Positions 1-11,291 of a stretch of 24,405 nt of DNA are shown in pieces. The stretch is taken from contig CAYVQF010000074.1 in NCBI GenBank assembly GCA_964454015.1, forward strand, positions 1-24,405. The letters are read 5' to 3'. Each line of letters begins with the position of its first letter. The first letter of the stretch is position 1. This DNA comes from CAYVQF01 sp964454015. GTDB taxonomy: Bacteria > Myxococcota_A > Bradymonadia > UBA4248. The position numbers and the translations under genes are program-made. The notes under the pieces are model-generated. The model saw nothing but the letters and a program-made list of their open reading frames with translations, had not been told where the DNA came from and did not search any database.

Positions 1-847
1 CGGGCTTTTCAGGTATTTTCTCCCTGCGGGCTAAGGGAAATGCGCTAGTTCGAGGACTCTCTGACGCGTGCTCGAACCAGGAGAAGGCGCATGCCATCTC
101 CCGCTTCCTTGAGAAGGCGCTCAGAACCGATAATCCAAATCTTCATCGCTCCTTCGATATTCCACTGAAGTGCATCGCTTCCTGCCCGGACCTTCGGCGC
201 CAGTTTGGATTGGAAGACTAGATGGCGTGCTTCGAGAATGACGCAGCCCACCAACACGGTTGTTACTGTTGCGGCCGAGTGCGTACGGGCGACGGGCGAG
301 CGTCCGTGTCCGTTTCGAGTACCACGTTGTACTGCCTCAGTGTTATCGGGCCAAAGTAGGTTGAGTCGAATGCCCATTCGCGGAGCCCGCAAGTTCAAGG
401 CCAAGGAGCGAAAATGATTCGGCCATGGTGGCGGCGGGCTTGGCGGATAGGTTGTGAGGGGCGTGGGGTGAGGGTGGAGAGGAGAGAATGGGGTCGGCCT
501 TGTGCCGGCCCGGGTGTGGGGGGCGTGGATGATCGGGGTGGGCACCAGACGGGGCTACACGTAGGTCGACCCGTACAACGCGGCAGAGTGGGATTGGACG
601 GGGTGAAGGGGATCGCCCGTTGATGCTTCGGCTGGCTCCTCCGGTTGACAGCCTCCGGTCTCCAGTTGAGTCCTCTTCGGGACTGGCCAGTCTTTGTCTA
701 GAACGCCTTTGCACAGTTTCCGCATCTTGACCCAGCCATTGGTTTGGGGTAGTGAGAAACTGTTGTATCGATTGTCGTTTGTGTCGTTATTTCCGCCAAT
801 CCATGTAGATATGTTCTCGTTTCACCAGTGTGAGTGGAGGTAATCAG
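1..847. other. Gene-poor leader region with decayed repeat-like DNA
   Basis: I see no convincing gene here. Open frames exist on both strands (minus strand about 545-45, plus strand 205-417), but they lack a good ribosome binding site and recognisable domains. The stretch at about 414-610 is G-rich with many short G runs and a small hairpin (492-498 pairing with 504-510). The stretch at about 640-665 resembles, in reverse complement, the CTGGAGRCCGGAG-type minisatellite found at the right end of the window. The last 120 bases become AT-richer and probably carry the promoter of the following lipoprotein gene. A degraded gene or a dispersed repeat is possible. Confidence 0.5.
727..755 (+). promoter_or_regulatory. 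Candidate sigma-70-type promoter of the first lipoprotein gene
   Basis: TTGACC at 727-732 is a near-consensus -35 box. A 17-nt spacer separates it from TAGTGA at 750-755, a weak -10 box. The site lies about 90 bases upstream of the chosen ATG, in a locally AT-rich stretch. This is pattern matching to the E. coli consensus only; the host's own consensus is unknown. Confidence 0.25.
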
Positions 848-2032
848 ATGACTCTGCACCGCCTTCGCGTGGTCTTTGTTTTTTGTCTGAGTTGTTGTGC
901 TTTTCTTTTTGGCTGTGACGACGCGTCTCCTGGGGATGTTGGCAAAGATGTTTTCAGAGACACGCCAAGTGACGCCGAGTTGGCACCTGGCGAGTTGGGT
1001 GGTCCATGCTATCCGAATGACATCTGCAACAGCCGATTGACCTGCTTGGATGGGGTTTGTGTTGTGGCCCTCTGCGCTTCAGCTTGCGAAAATGGTGGTG
1101 TTTGCACGGGGACTGATCTCTGCACTTGTGCCGATGGTTGGGAGGGCGCGACGTGCACGACGCCGGTATGCGATCCCGCATGCCAGCACGGTGGGTCTTG
1201 TACAGCGCCTGACAACTGTACGTGTATTGCGGGTTGGGGTGGCACGAACTGCTCGGCTCAGATAGACCGAGTGCGTATCCCCGCTACCGGCGCGACGACG
1301 ACCTTCACCATGGGCCGGCCTGCGAGCGACGTTTGGGGATACACTGACGAGCAACCGGCGCACCAGGTGACCCTGAGCGCCTATTATATGGACCGCTATC
1401 TGGTAACGGCAGGGGCTTACCAGGCTTGCGTGGATGCAGGTGTTTGCACGGTTCCAGACCATGGTGGCAATTCTACCTACGGTGTGGTTGGCCTCGAAAA
1501 TCATCCAGTGAACTATGTGGATTGGGAGCAGGCGACGGCTTATTGCGCTTGGACGGGTGGCCGTTTGCCCACGGAGGCGGAGTGGGAGCGTGCGGCCAAG
1601 GGCGAGACTCATCGTCGTTATCCCTGGGGAGACGATTGTCCGTCGTCGTGGCATGAGAGCTGTTCAGGTGCGGCTTGGTCGCCTACTTCTGCCAAGGCCA
1701 ATTGTCGTGAGAGCGCTTGCAATGATGGTTATGCCGCCACCTCGCCGGTGGATGCCTTCCCCGCGGGTGTTTCGCCCGATGGTATCTACGATATGGCGGG
1801 GAACGTGGAGGAGTGGGTGAACGATTGGTCGAGGCGTACCTATACCTCGGATCCCGTGACAAACCCCACGGGGCCCAGCAGCGGATCGTTCCGCGTCATC
1901 CGGGGTGGCAGTTGGTACCTCGTCGGCTTCTCTCTACGCGCCGCCAATTGCAACGGCCTCGCCCCGTCCTACCGCCACGACGACTACGGCTTTCGCTGTG
2001 CAAGTGATGCGCCGCAAAACGGCGAAGAGTAG
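848..2032 (+). CDS. Lipoprotein with EGF-like repeats and SUMF1/FGE-like domain
   Basis: A 394-aa secreted lipoprotein. Residues 1-22 form a signal peptide ending in a lipobox (LFG-C, Cys23), so the mature protein should be lipid-anchored. Two EGF-like Cys-rich modules (about 76-103 and 108-135) precede a SUMF1/FGE-sulfatase domain (about 142-394) with the family's PTEAEWERAA, MAGNVEEWVNDW and RGGSW motifs and a terminal GFRCA. The catalytic cysteine pair of true formylglycine-generating enzymes, expected just after GGSW, is absent (GGSWYLVG), so sulfatase activation is unlikely; a binding or structural role is inferred. ATG at 848 is preferred over GTG at 830 because GGAGG at 836-840 is correctly spaced. 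A paralogue lies at 17282-18400, but this copy has visibly lower GC. It appears monocistronic. Confidence 0.88.
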   Translation: MTLHRLRVVFVFCLSCCAFLFGCDDASPGDVGKDVFRDTPSDAELAPGELGGPCYPNDICNSRLTCLDGVCVVALCASACENGGVCTGTDLCTCADGWEGATCTTPVCDPACQHGGSCTAPDNCTCIAGWGGTNCSAQIDRVRIPATGATTTFTMGRPASDVWGYTDEQPAHQVTLSAYYMDRYLVTAGAYQACVDAGVCTVPDHGGNSTYGVVGLENHPVNYVDWEQATAYCAWTGGRLPTEAEWERAAKGETHRRYPWGDDCPSSWHESCSGAAWSPTSAKANCRESACNDGYAATSPVDAFPAGVSPDGIYDMAGNVEEWVNDWSRRTYTSDPVTNPTGPSSGSFRVIRGGSWYLVGFSLRAANCNGLAPSYRHDDYGFRCASDAPQNGEE

Positions 2033-2094
2033 GCGGTTGATCGAGTGTCCGGCCACTGCGCCGAAGGTGGCTGTGTAGGGTGAGCGTTGGTTTT

Positions 2095-2325
2095 GACCTC
2101 ACCCCCCTGGCCCCCCTCTCCATGAAGAGGGTGTTGAAAAACCCCCGCGAACGGCATCTGGCGATTCGGCAGACCCTCATGAATACTGGGCCTCAGAGTT
2201 TCGGCCTGGGCAATTTCGACCCTTCGTCAACAGCCCCTGAATGGAGAGGGGGGTATCTACAAGATTTAACTGGCTTAAGTCGCGAAGTGGTGGGGTTGGG
2301 GGGGCTGGGGGGGCCCTACTGAAGC
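2095..2325. repeat. G/C-rich inverted-repeat element at the end of the glycosyltransferase gene
   Basis: A palindromic element. The left arm (about 2111-2143) begins CCCCCCTCTCCAT and continues AGAGGGTGTTGAAAAA. The right arm (about 2221-2253), read on the opposite strand, begins with the same 13 bases and continues AGGGGCTGTTGA. The arms are separated by roughly 80 bases. Runs of C before the left arm (2101-2116) and of G after the right arm (2289-2315) extend the symmetry. It resembles non-autonomous palindromic or MITE-like repeats, and no transposase is present. Its right flank overlaps the 3' part of the minus-strand glycosyltransferase gene, where the encoded protein becomes Pro-rich and loses family character. 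Confidence 0.55.
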
Positions 2326-2914
2326 CGAAGTCGGCTTCGGTCCAGATTTGGACCACGCGGTCGCCCCACCAGAACTCGTCGCGGTCCTGGACGTCGCGGG
2401 GTAGGACGCTCGCCCAGAGGAGCTCATCGTTGGGCTCGGACACTTCGGCGCCGAAGCTGCGCTCCATTTCGCAAAGCCATCGTTGCGACGCGCAGTAGAC
2501 GCCGCAGTTCACCGTCGCCCAGTACCCTGGGATGCGCACGAACTTCGGGGTGCCTCCGCGACGGCAGTCCTCCCAGAAGGCATCGTTCAGTGGACGCAGG
2601 AGCACCGTGTCCCAGTCGACCCAGAGGAACTCCCCGAACTCACGGAGCGCCCAGAGGCACATCCAGTGCTTCATCTTGTGCGCCGTGTCCCGCTGGATCG
2701 TTGCCGGCGCGTCGTCGAACCCGCGGTGCACTCGGAGTCCGAACGACTCGAGCTGCTCGGCTGAGGCTCGGTCGCCTGCGAGCACGAGCAGGTCGTCGCG
2801 GTAGCTCGGGTTGACCTGGAGGCTGAACGGGATCTCCTGCAGCGTTATCCTGGGCGGGTGCGTGACGCCACCGCGCGTGTAGGGGTAGAGGCCGGCGATC
2901 ATGGGAATCGACAT
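2177..2914 (-). CDS. Small DXD glycosyltransferase with aberrant C-terminus
   Basis: A 245-aa protein. Residues 1 to about 200 look like a GT-A-fold sugar transferase: FLWVDWDTVLLRPL (D100-x-D102) is a classical DXD motif for the metal and nucleotide-sugar, followed by VNCGVYCAS and a late FWWGDRVVQIW segment. The donor and acceptor cannot be told from sequence. It is last in the operon, overlaps the upstream gene by 16 bases, and has a strong GGAGGAGG site just before the chosen start. From about residue 201 the protein turns into a PPAPPTPP-type tail encoded by the G/C-run repeat. The original 3' end was therefore probably replaced by the repeat, and the native stop is unknown. Activity may survive if the lost part was short. 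Confidence 0.7.
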   Translation of the reverse strand: MSIPMIAGLYPYTRGGVTHPPRITLQEIPFSLQVNPSYRDDLLVLAGDRASAEQLESFGLRVHRGFDDAPATIQRDTAHKMKHWMCLWALREFGEFLWVDWDTVLLRPLNDAFWEDCRRGGTPKFVRIPGYWATVNCGVYCASQRWLCEMERSFGAEVSEPNDELLWASVLPRDVQDRDEFWWGDRVVQIWTEADFGFSRAPPAPPTPPLRDLSQLNLVDTPLSIQGLLTKGRNCPGRNSEAQYS

Positions 2915-4215
2915 GCGACCTCCTCCATGATGCCGAAGCCACCTGCCCCGGTCCTTCGGTAGCGCTCGATCAGTCCCGAACGCAGCTCAGGGCCCTGGGC
3001 CTCGAACACGCGCCACACTTCGGCCTCCTCCTCTGCGGGAACCGAGAAGGACAGCTCTTGCGCGAAGCGGCGCATTCGCTCCAGCGTCGTCAGCGCGTAC
3101 TTCCAGTTGACCAGCGGCTTGAGTAGCCGGACCTCGCGCCGACGCACCGACTCGAGCGCGAGCGGATGAACCATCGCGGACCACTCGCCGTCGGGTCGAT
3201 GCTCGACGCCCACGGCCGAGAGTCCGATGTCGAAGCGCGCCAACCTATTGGAAAGCGTATCTGGCTCGGTCTTGTGGGGGACCTCGACCACGCGCTCGGC
3301 GATCTCGAAGGCATCCGCGAAGGGTCGCGGACCGGCAGGTCGCGCGCCCTGAACTCGCAGCGCAGCGAGGAGCAGATCGCGGTCGCGGTCGGATGGCGCC
3401 CACAGGTCGAGGTCTCTCGGAGGGCGACCGGTGAGCAGCGACTTGAAGGCGCCGCCCGCCAAGAAAAAACGCGCACCAGAGTCGAGCCCGACTGTCGCCG
3501 CGATCTCGCGCCGTGCGCACTCGATGACGTCGTCCTCGACCAGGTGGCAGAGCGGACCTGGGTGGAACGTCATGTCGTCCCGGTAGGCGGCGTGAACGCC
3601 GTCGTTGGAGGGCCAGAAGAAGGCCCCTTCCAGGTACCAGGGCCAGTCGTCGAGGCCGAGTGGCCTGCCGAGCAGGCGCGCGGCGGTTGCGGTCACGAGC
3701 GAGTCGTGGGTCACGAACACGTGCACCCCTGGGCGGCTCGCCGCTTCGCCGAGCATTGACTGGACGAGGAAGCGCGCGGCCTCGTCGGGGCGCGCCATTC
3801 CCGAGAGCGCAGCGGTCTCGTTGACGAGGTGTCGCATCACGCCCTCGTGGCCGAGCCGCTCCCAGTTTGCCCAAGCGCGTCGTCCGTCGACGACGAACAC
3901 GCCGGGGTCGCCGAGGAGCCTATTGGGATTGACGGCGAGGGAAACACCGGATCCTTCGGCCAGAGCCTCCGCGGTCTGGACGCAGCGCAAGAGTGGGCTC
4001 GCGTGGAGCGTGCGCAGCCGGCCACGCAGGTGCCCTCCCAGCTCGAGCGCGAGGCGGCGACCGACGTCGGTGATCGGGAGGACGTAGCCCGCGTCACCTG
4101 GCGGCAAGTGGTCACGGACGCTGTGTCGAAGCAGCACGACCACGGCACGCTCAGTCGGCGCTCGTTCGAGAAGGCGCAGCACCGAGGGTGGGATCTGCCA
4201 CTGCACCTCCGTCAT
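2899..4215 (-). CDS. Histidine-phosphatase-like / nucleotidyltransferase-like fusion protein
   Basis: A 438-aa two-domain protein. Residues 20-215 resemble the histidine phosphatase (phosphoglycerate mutase-like) superfamily: LLRHS with phospho-acceptor His31, SPLLRCVQTAEAL with Arg77, and VFVTHDS with second catalytic His170. The usual RHG is RHS here. Residues about 245-420 carry LAGGAFKSLLTG followed by RDLDLW (D268, D270), the GG...DxD pattern of the Pol-beta-type nucleotidyltransferase fold. The substrate is unknown; dephosphorylating an intermediate while transferring or sensing a nucleotide is inferred. The start is the ATG that overlaps the upstream stop as ATGA; the frame stays open farther upstream, but only inside the methyltransferase gene. 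Cytoplasmic: no signal peptide or membrane segment. Confidence 0.75.
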   Translation of the reverse strand: MTEVQWQIPPSVLRLLERAPTERAVVVLLRHSVRDHLPPGDAGYVLPITDVGRRLALELGGHLRGRLRTLHASPLLRCVQTAEALAEGSGVSLAVNPNRLLGDPGVFVVDGRRAWANWERLGHEGVMRHLVNETAALSGMARPDEAARFLVQSMLGEAASRPGVHVFVTHDSLVTATAARLLGRPLGLDDWPWYLEGAFFWPSNDGVHAAYRDDMTFHPGPLCHLVEDDVIECARREIAATVGLDSGARFFLAGGAFKSLLTGRPPRDLDLWAPSDRDRDLLLAALRVQGARPAGPRPFADAFEIAERVVEVPHKTEPDTLSNRLARFDIGLSAVGVEHRPDGEWSAMVHPLALESVRRREVRLLKPLVNWKYALTTLERMRRFAQELSFSVPAEEEAEVWRVFEAQGPELRSGLIERYRRTGAGGFGIMEEVACRFP

Positions 4216-5869
4216 GATGCCACCCCTACGATGACCGACGGGAGCGCGGGTAGCTTCCGCACCTCGGTGAGCTCGAAGCCTGCCGCAGAGAACAGTCGCC
4301 CAAAGTGCGCTGCCGTGCGTTCGCGACCGCCGGTCGCCATGAGCAGGTGCAGATCGCACAGCCCGCCGGCCACGCTCTCTTCGGGGACCAACATCTCCAC
4401 AACGTAGAGGCATCCGCCGTGGGAGAGCGTGGCCCGTGCGTGGCAGAGAATCTGCAGCGCCTCGGCGTCATCCCAGTCGTGGAGCACGCGCGACAACACC
4501 ACGGCATCCGCCTCGACCTCCCATGGTTCTAACAGGCTGCCACTGCGCCAGCGCACCATTGACTCCGGCGGTGCCATTGCCACCACCTCTGGACGCTCGA
4601 GGACGGTCACCGCAGCGGAAGGGTAGGCGTCGATGATCCACTGCGCCAAGACGCCGAGCCCGCCTCCCGCATCGATCACGTGCTCATCGCCGCGCAGATC
4701 GAAGGCGCGACAGACCTCGGCGTAGTCGTGCCGCGCATAGCTTCGAAGCATGCGGTGGTGGCCAACCCGGCGATCAGCGTCGTGCGCGACCTCCCTGAAC
4801 ACATCGGGTGCGGTCCAGGACGTGTTCCTTCGGAGGGCGTCCGGCAGGCGGGCCCACATCGCCGTGAACGGGCCAGCGTACTCGAGGGCGGCGTCGGCCA
4901 ATGTGAGTGCGTGGTCGGTCCGAAGCAGCTCACCTCGCTCCGTGAGGGTCCACTGGTCGCCCTGCCGAGCTACGATCCTCAATTCACCGAGCCCGCGCAG
5001 GAGCCGTCGGGCGCCATCGTCGTGGAGCCCACACCTCTCGGCGACCTCCTCGTCCGTCGCTGGCAGCGCCTCTATGACACCGAGACCGACGGCAGCGCCA
5101 ATGGTCTGGGTTCGCCAGAAACCCACCAGGTCTGTGGACAGGCTCGCAAAATCGGAACGCCGCGCGGAGCGCAGTTCAACGAGGCGCACGCCGTTTTCGT
5201 CGATGACCTCGAGCCCACCGTCGAAGCGCTCGACCCGCGCCTGGCCGTTGTAGAACGGCTCGACGGCGTGAAAACGCCGTGAGTAGGTCGGGCGTCCCCT
5301 AAGATCAATGTGCATCCAGCCGTCTTCGTCGCGGGCGCGTGCGTAGCCCTTGTGGAACACGTCGAGGTCAACAAACCATTTCCCGTGCAACAACGTTCCG
5401 TCAAGTCGGATGTGGGTGGAGTGTCCGTCATTCGCCTGTACGACGGCGACTCCGTCACGATAGTCGCCCGCGTAGCGCCATCGGGCAGGGTACGCATCCT
5501 CGCCCAGCGGCGTAACGTGGAAGTACGCGCCGCCATGGTCACGAACGGCGCAGCGCCCGTGCTGGAAGTTGCCGCACCAGTCGTGACGGCGCGCGTAAGC
5601 GTCGCACCCGTCGGTGGTGACATGATGCCAACCGTCTACCGCCACGACGGCGGCCGACCCCTCGTAGTAGCCGAAGGTGCGGGTGAAGCGGCGGTCGTAC
5701 GCCGCGGAGCCGTCGCTCCGCACGTGCCACGCTCGACCGCTGCGCAGCACAGGGGCCAACCCCGGGGCGTGGAAGTTCAGAACCTCGTCGAAGCGCTCGC
5801 CGTAGGCAGGCTGGCCGTGTTCGTCGAGGTGGTGGGTACCGCAAGCGGCGACGTGGAGATTGCGCCAGC

Positions 5870-5873
<4 letters not shown>
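4212..5873 (-). CDS. WG-repeat protein fused to a family 2 O-methyltransferase
   Basis: A 553-aa protein. Residues 1 to about 235 contain around six degenerate WG (KWG) repeats of some 40 residues, with recurring patterns such as GYYEGSAAVVAVDGW, YRDGVAVVQ and DGWMHIDLRGRPTYSRRF. These repeats usually form beta-rich, probably binding, domains. Residues 245-345 form the helical winged-helix dimerisation region typical of plant-COMT-like and antibiotic O-methyltransferases. The catalytic Rossmann domain follows, with SAM motif DAGGGLG (401-407) and catalytic LHDWDD (His465). The predicted reaction is SAM-dependent methylation of a hydroxyl group; the acceptor is unknown. The fusion suggests that the repeats hold a carrier, glycan or partner enzyme. 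The gene is coupled on both sides by ATGA overlaps. Confidence 0.82.
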
Positions 5874-8217
<2,344 letters not shown>

Positions 8218-8221
<4 letters not shown>

Positions 8222-9144
8222 CGCACGACCTCCCGCGCGTCGCTAGCCTGGTGAATACAACGGAAGGCCTGAATGAGACGGGCAAGACCATCTTCGAGCA
8301 GAACCTGTGGTTGCCATCCGAGCAATTCCCTCGCCCGCGAAGGATCTCCAAAGAAGCGCGCAACGTCGAAACTACGAGGAGGCGCGGGCACAATGGTTGA
8401 TCCCGACTGACCGAGCCGAGTAGCTAGGCCTGCGAGCTCCCCGAGTGTCGTCGGTTGACCGCTGACAAAATGAATAGGAGGTGGAGGAGGAGCGCCTGCG
8501 ACAAGCAACTTGACCAAGGCGACGATGCCTCGAGTGACGTCGTCGATATGGGTGAAGTCAAAGGTGTGTTCGAGACCTTCAACCCGCAGATCTGCTCCAA
8601 GCGCGGCAGCCAGGGCGAACGCTGGGACCACCCGGTCTGCGTGGTCATCGGTAGAGCCGAACACGTTCGACAGGCGAATGGTGCAGGCACGGAGGCCGAT
8701 CCGTTGTGCGTTGGCGACAAGGCGTTCGCCTTCAACCTTTGAGTGCCCATAGACGTTCATCGGGCGCAGTGGGGCATTCTCCGTCGCAGGGAGGGATTCC
8801 GGCTGTCCGTATACTTCGCGGCTGCTAGCGAAGATAAACCAAGGCATGCGTGCGGATTGCGCTGCAGCATCAAGCGCGTTGCGTAGCCCGCCGACGTTCG
8901 TAGCCCAGCAGAGGTCGGGGTCCTGTTCGCCCCAGATGACTCGTGAGACTGCTGCTAGGTGGACGATGCCGTCAACGGTCTCCACAACCTCGCGTAGTCG
9001 CGACACATCACGAACGTCTCCGTGTGCGGCACCGAACGCGCGGCAATCGAAGCAAATGACATCGGATCCCTCCGTCTGGAGTGCCAACCTGAGGCCGGTT
9101 CCCACAAGGCCAGACGAGCCGGTGATCAAGATGCGGCGGTTCAT
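8218..9144 (-). CDS. NAD-dependent epimerase/dehydratase (extended SDR)
   Basis: A 308-aa extended short-chain dehydrogenase/reductase of the nucleotide-sugar epimerase/dehydratase type. It has the N-terminal TGSSGLVG nucleotide-binding motif (8-15), a VHLAA strand, Ser107/108 and the YGHSK active site (Tyr132, Lys136), then the RLSNVFG and FTHIDDVTRGI segments common in sugar epimerases. It would supply a modified NDP-sugar for the two downstream glycosyltransferases; which sugar cannot be read from sequence. It is first in the operon, and AAGGAGA lies about seven bases before the ATG. Its base composition is somewhat less GC-rich than the next gene, so it may have a separate history. Confidence 0.88.
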
Positions 9145-9392
9145 TCATTGTCTCCTTTTCTAGCTTGGACCATTCATGCGAGCGCGTTCAATGCGAGGAC
9201 GGGTTGAGGTGCGCGTTCGGCCGTCAGAAAACGAACGAGCGGGCGCAACACGGCGTGACAGGTAGACGAAAACACTCGTGAGGATTGCCCGAGCAGATTT
9301 GTTATGGACTGATAGTGTTGGCGCTCCCTGGTGAGAAACTTTCAGAAGAATGGTTCCGGAACGCATAGAGAAACATTTCGATAGGTTTGATG
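9145..9392. promoter_or_regulatory. Intergenic region upstream of the operon
   Basis: About 250 bases separate the minus-strand TPR gene from the minus-strand operon. The part next to the TPR gene is AT-richer. No clear -35/-10 pair, sigma-54 box or terminator hairpin could be identified by eye. Because the downstream junctions overlap, the operon promoter should lie here unless the transcript starts within or before the TPR gene. Confidence 0.35.
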
Positions 9393-11192
9393 TCACAAAG
9401 CATCCCGCAAGTCAACACGGAGCAAACTCAACAGCGGACTATCAGGGTCGAGGAGCATAAAGCGGCGTACGGCATCCACTTGTACGCGTGTCGGTTGTTC
9501 TTCGTACTTGTCAAATCCGTGGGCTATGCGATTCCTTAATGTTTGGGAATTAACCTTGTCATTATCGACCGCTGTGACGACGTTGTTGACATTGATTACA
9601 TTTTCCCAGTGTGCACGATCTGGAGCGCACAGTTCTCGGAGAGAAAGTAGAAAAGAACAATCACCTGCATAGGTAAGGGCTAATTTTAAAAGATCAGTTT
9701 GTTCCTGAAGATAAAGCTTCTTTCCTTTGTATAGTTTATTTAAAATGGTGCTTGTCTCACCTGAAAATTGTTTGCAATCAGTGTTATTATTGCGTTCCTT
9801 TGCAAACAGTTTCTTGACCGGACCAAGGAAACGCTTTCGCAGTTCCCTCTCAAAGACCACGACCAGCAAGTGTGCCGCTCGCCCCAAATCGTCGACTGCA
9901 CCGTGATAAACAACCTCGGACACAACGATGTCAAAACGGCTGAGTTCGTCCAGTGAGTTCCAAGCATCGTTACCAAGGTAGCTCTTCCAATGAACTTCAG
10001 CCAATTCACGACGTTTGCTTGAGAACGTCGGCTCGGGCCAGGTCGTGGGCGAAGTTCCGGGTAGGGATCGCAGTAAGTCCTCGACCTTTTTACGCTCATC
10101 TTCGCTTCGGGGCACGCATTGGGCGGTCTCGATAATGGAGTTGGCAAGTTCACGCAGTTGCTTGAAACGCGGCTCAAACAAAATCTCGGCGCACTTTCTA
10201 TCTTTGAATCCTTTCAAGGCCTCGTGACGAAGTTCCAGAGAACGCACGATGTAGAACAGTGCTTCGCCGGACAACCACAAGCGTAAGGTGAGCTCCGCCA
10301 AATCTTGATAGAGCAGGGCCCTTTCCTCAGTTGGCGCGGATGCTTCCCACTCTTTCAGAACCGAGCGAAGTCGTTCGAGTGCTTTCAATGGCTGCTCTAG
10401 ACTCGTGAATATCTTCGCCACATCGCGTTCGATACTGACCCGATTGTGTGTCTCCAGTGGGCTGTTGGCGAGCAATTTCTCCGCCTTCGTAAGCGCTTGC
10501 TGCAAGTGTTCTTCTTTTTGTTTCCCAGACTCGGCCTGCGCTTGCGCAATCAGAAGCGATACGCGGTGCCGACCCGCAGCTTGACGGCGGGTCGCATCGT
10601 CGATCTCATCGGCGAGTCTCTCCTCCTCATCGACGCGCCACGCTGCCTCTTCGGGGCGATTGCGAAGAAGTTCCGCTCGACTCATGAGTCCGCGGGCGTT
10701 GGCCAGACGCCGCTTGTCGTCCAAGAACTGCCAGATTTCTTCATAGCGAGCGTAGGCATCATCTGCCAGTGCGCGCTGGCCTGCCTCGTCATAGAGCGCA
10801 CCGAGGCTGCCAAGAAGTCGGGCGCGGGGCTCGAGATGGCGCTTCTCCGTTGCCTGCCTCAGGGCTTGCAAAAACAGCGTAAGCGCTTCGTCGGGACGCC
10901 CCATGCGCCGCAAAGTCGCTCCCAGATGGTTGGCTATCAACAACGAGAGAGCCTCTTCGCCTGCTTTTTCCGCAAATTCTCGGGCGCTGCGAAGTGCTTT
11001 TTCGGAGTGGGCATAGCGGCCTAAGCGATAGTTGCAAACCCCAACGAAACGAAGGGCAAAAATGTGGTGCCGACTTCCTGGCGGGGCGTGGCGCTCCACC
11101 TCTAGATTCAGATCGAGTGCCTGCGTGTACTTACGATTCTGCGCGTATTTCTTGGCTTCTGCCAGAAGATCGTCGAGCTCCGCTTCAAGCAT
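9393..11192 (-). CDS. TPR-repeat protein with C-terminal HEPN-like motif
   Basis: A 599-aa cytoplasmic protein. Residues 1 to about 400 are helical tetratricopeptide-type repeats (for example ALDLNLEVERHAPPGS, ALRSAREFAEKAGEEA and LGALYDEAGQRALADDAYARYEE). The last 200 residues are a different helical domain ending in LRNRIAHGFDKYEE; R553-N554-x3-H558 matches the R-x4-6-H catalytic signature of HEPN ribonucleases. Function is inferred: an RNase or toxin effector with a TPR sensing module, as in abortive-infection proteins. The start is the ATG preceded by AAGGAGG; the frame is open upstream but reads into unrelated divergent sequence. Base composition is strikingly lower in GC, especially the 3' third (about 9520-9800), suggesting recent acquisition. 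It lies next to the phage-like element. Confidence 0.72.
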   Translation of the reverse strand: MLEAELDDLLAEAKKYAQNRKYTQALDLNLEVERHAPPGSRHHIFALRFVGVCNYRLGRYAHSEKALRSAREFAEKAGEEALSLLIANHLGATLRRMGRPDEALTLFLQALRQATEKRHLEPRARLLGSLGALYDEAGQRALADDAYARYEEIWQFLDDKRRLANARGLMSRAELLRNRPEEAAWRVDEEERLADEIDDATRRQAAGRHRVSLLIAQAQAESGKQKEEHLQQALTKAEKLLANSPLETHNRVSIERDVAKIFTSLEQPLKALERLRSVLKEWEASAPTEERALLYQDLAELTLRLWLSGEALFYIVRSLELRHEALKGFKDRKCAEILFEPRFKQLRELANSIIETAQCVPRSEDERKKVEDLLRSLPGTSPTTWPEPTFSSKRRELAEVHWKSYLGNDAWNSLDELSRFDIVVSEVVYHGAVDDLGRAAHLLVVVFERELRKRFLGPVKKLFAKERNNNTDCKQFSGETSTILNKLYKGKKLYLQEQTDLLKLALTYAGDCSFLLSLRELCAPDRAHWENVINVNNVVTAVDNDKVNSQTLRNRIAHGFDKYEEQPTRVQVDAVRRFMLLDPDSPLLSLLRVDLRDAL

Positions 11193-11291
11193 GGGGTTAG
11201 CCTCCTTAAGAAATCCCAGGAAAAGAGGGCAAGGGAGAAGTAGCAAATGGATGGTTGACGATCCAGTCACCCGGTCCAAGCGGGACGGCAC

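Noticed and set aside
40..90. tRNA-like TpsiC sequence (GGTTCGAG on the minus strand)
   Set aside because: The flanking bases do not form a T stem, and no acceptor or anticodon arm could be folded.
414..623. Small plus-strand gene in the G-rich leader
   Set aside because: Arg/Gly-rich translation, no start signal, and the DNA looks like a degenerate dispersed repeat.
848..2032. Active formylglycine-generating enzyme for sulfatases
   Set aside because: The cysteine pair after RGGSW is absent and no sulfatase gene is nearby.
9160..9396. 78-aa minus-strand open frame between the TPR gene and the operon
   Set aside because: It has no ribosome binding site, poor coding character, and overlaps the region needed for the operon promoter.
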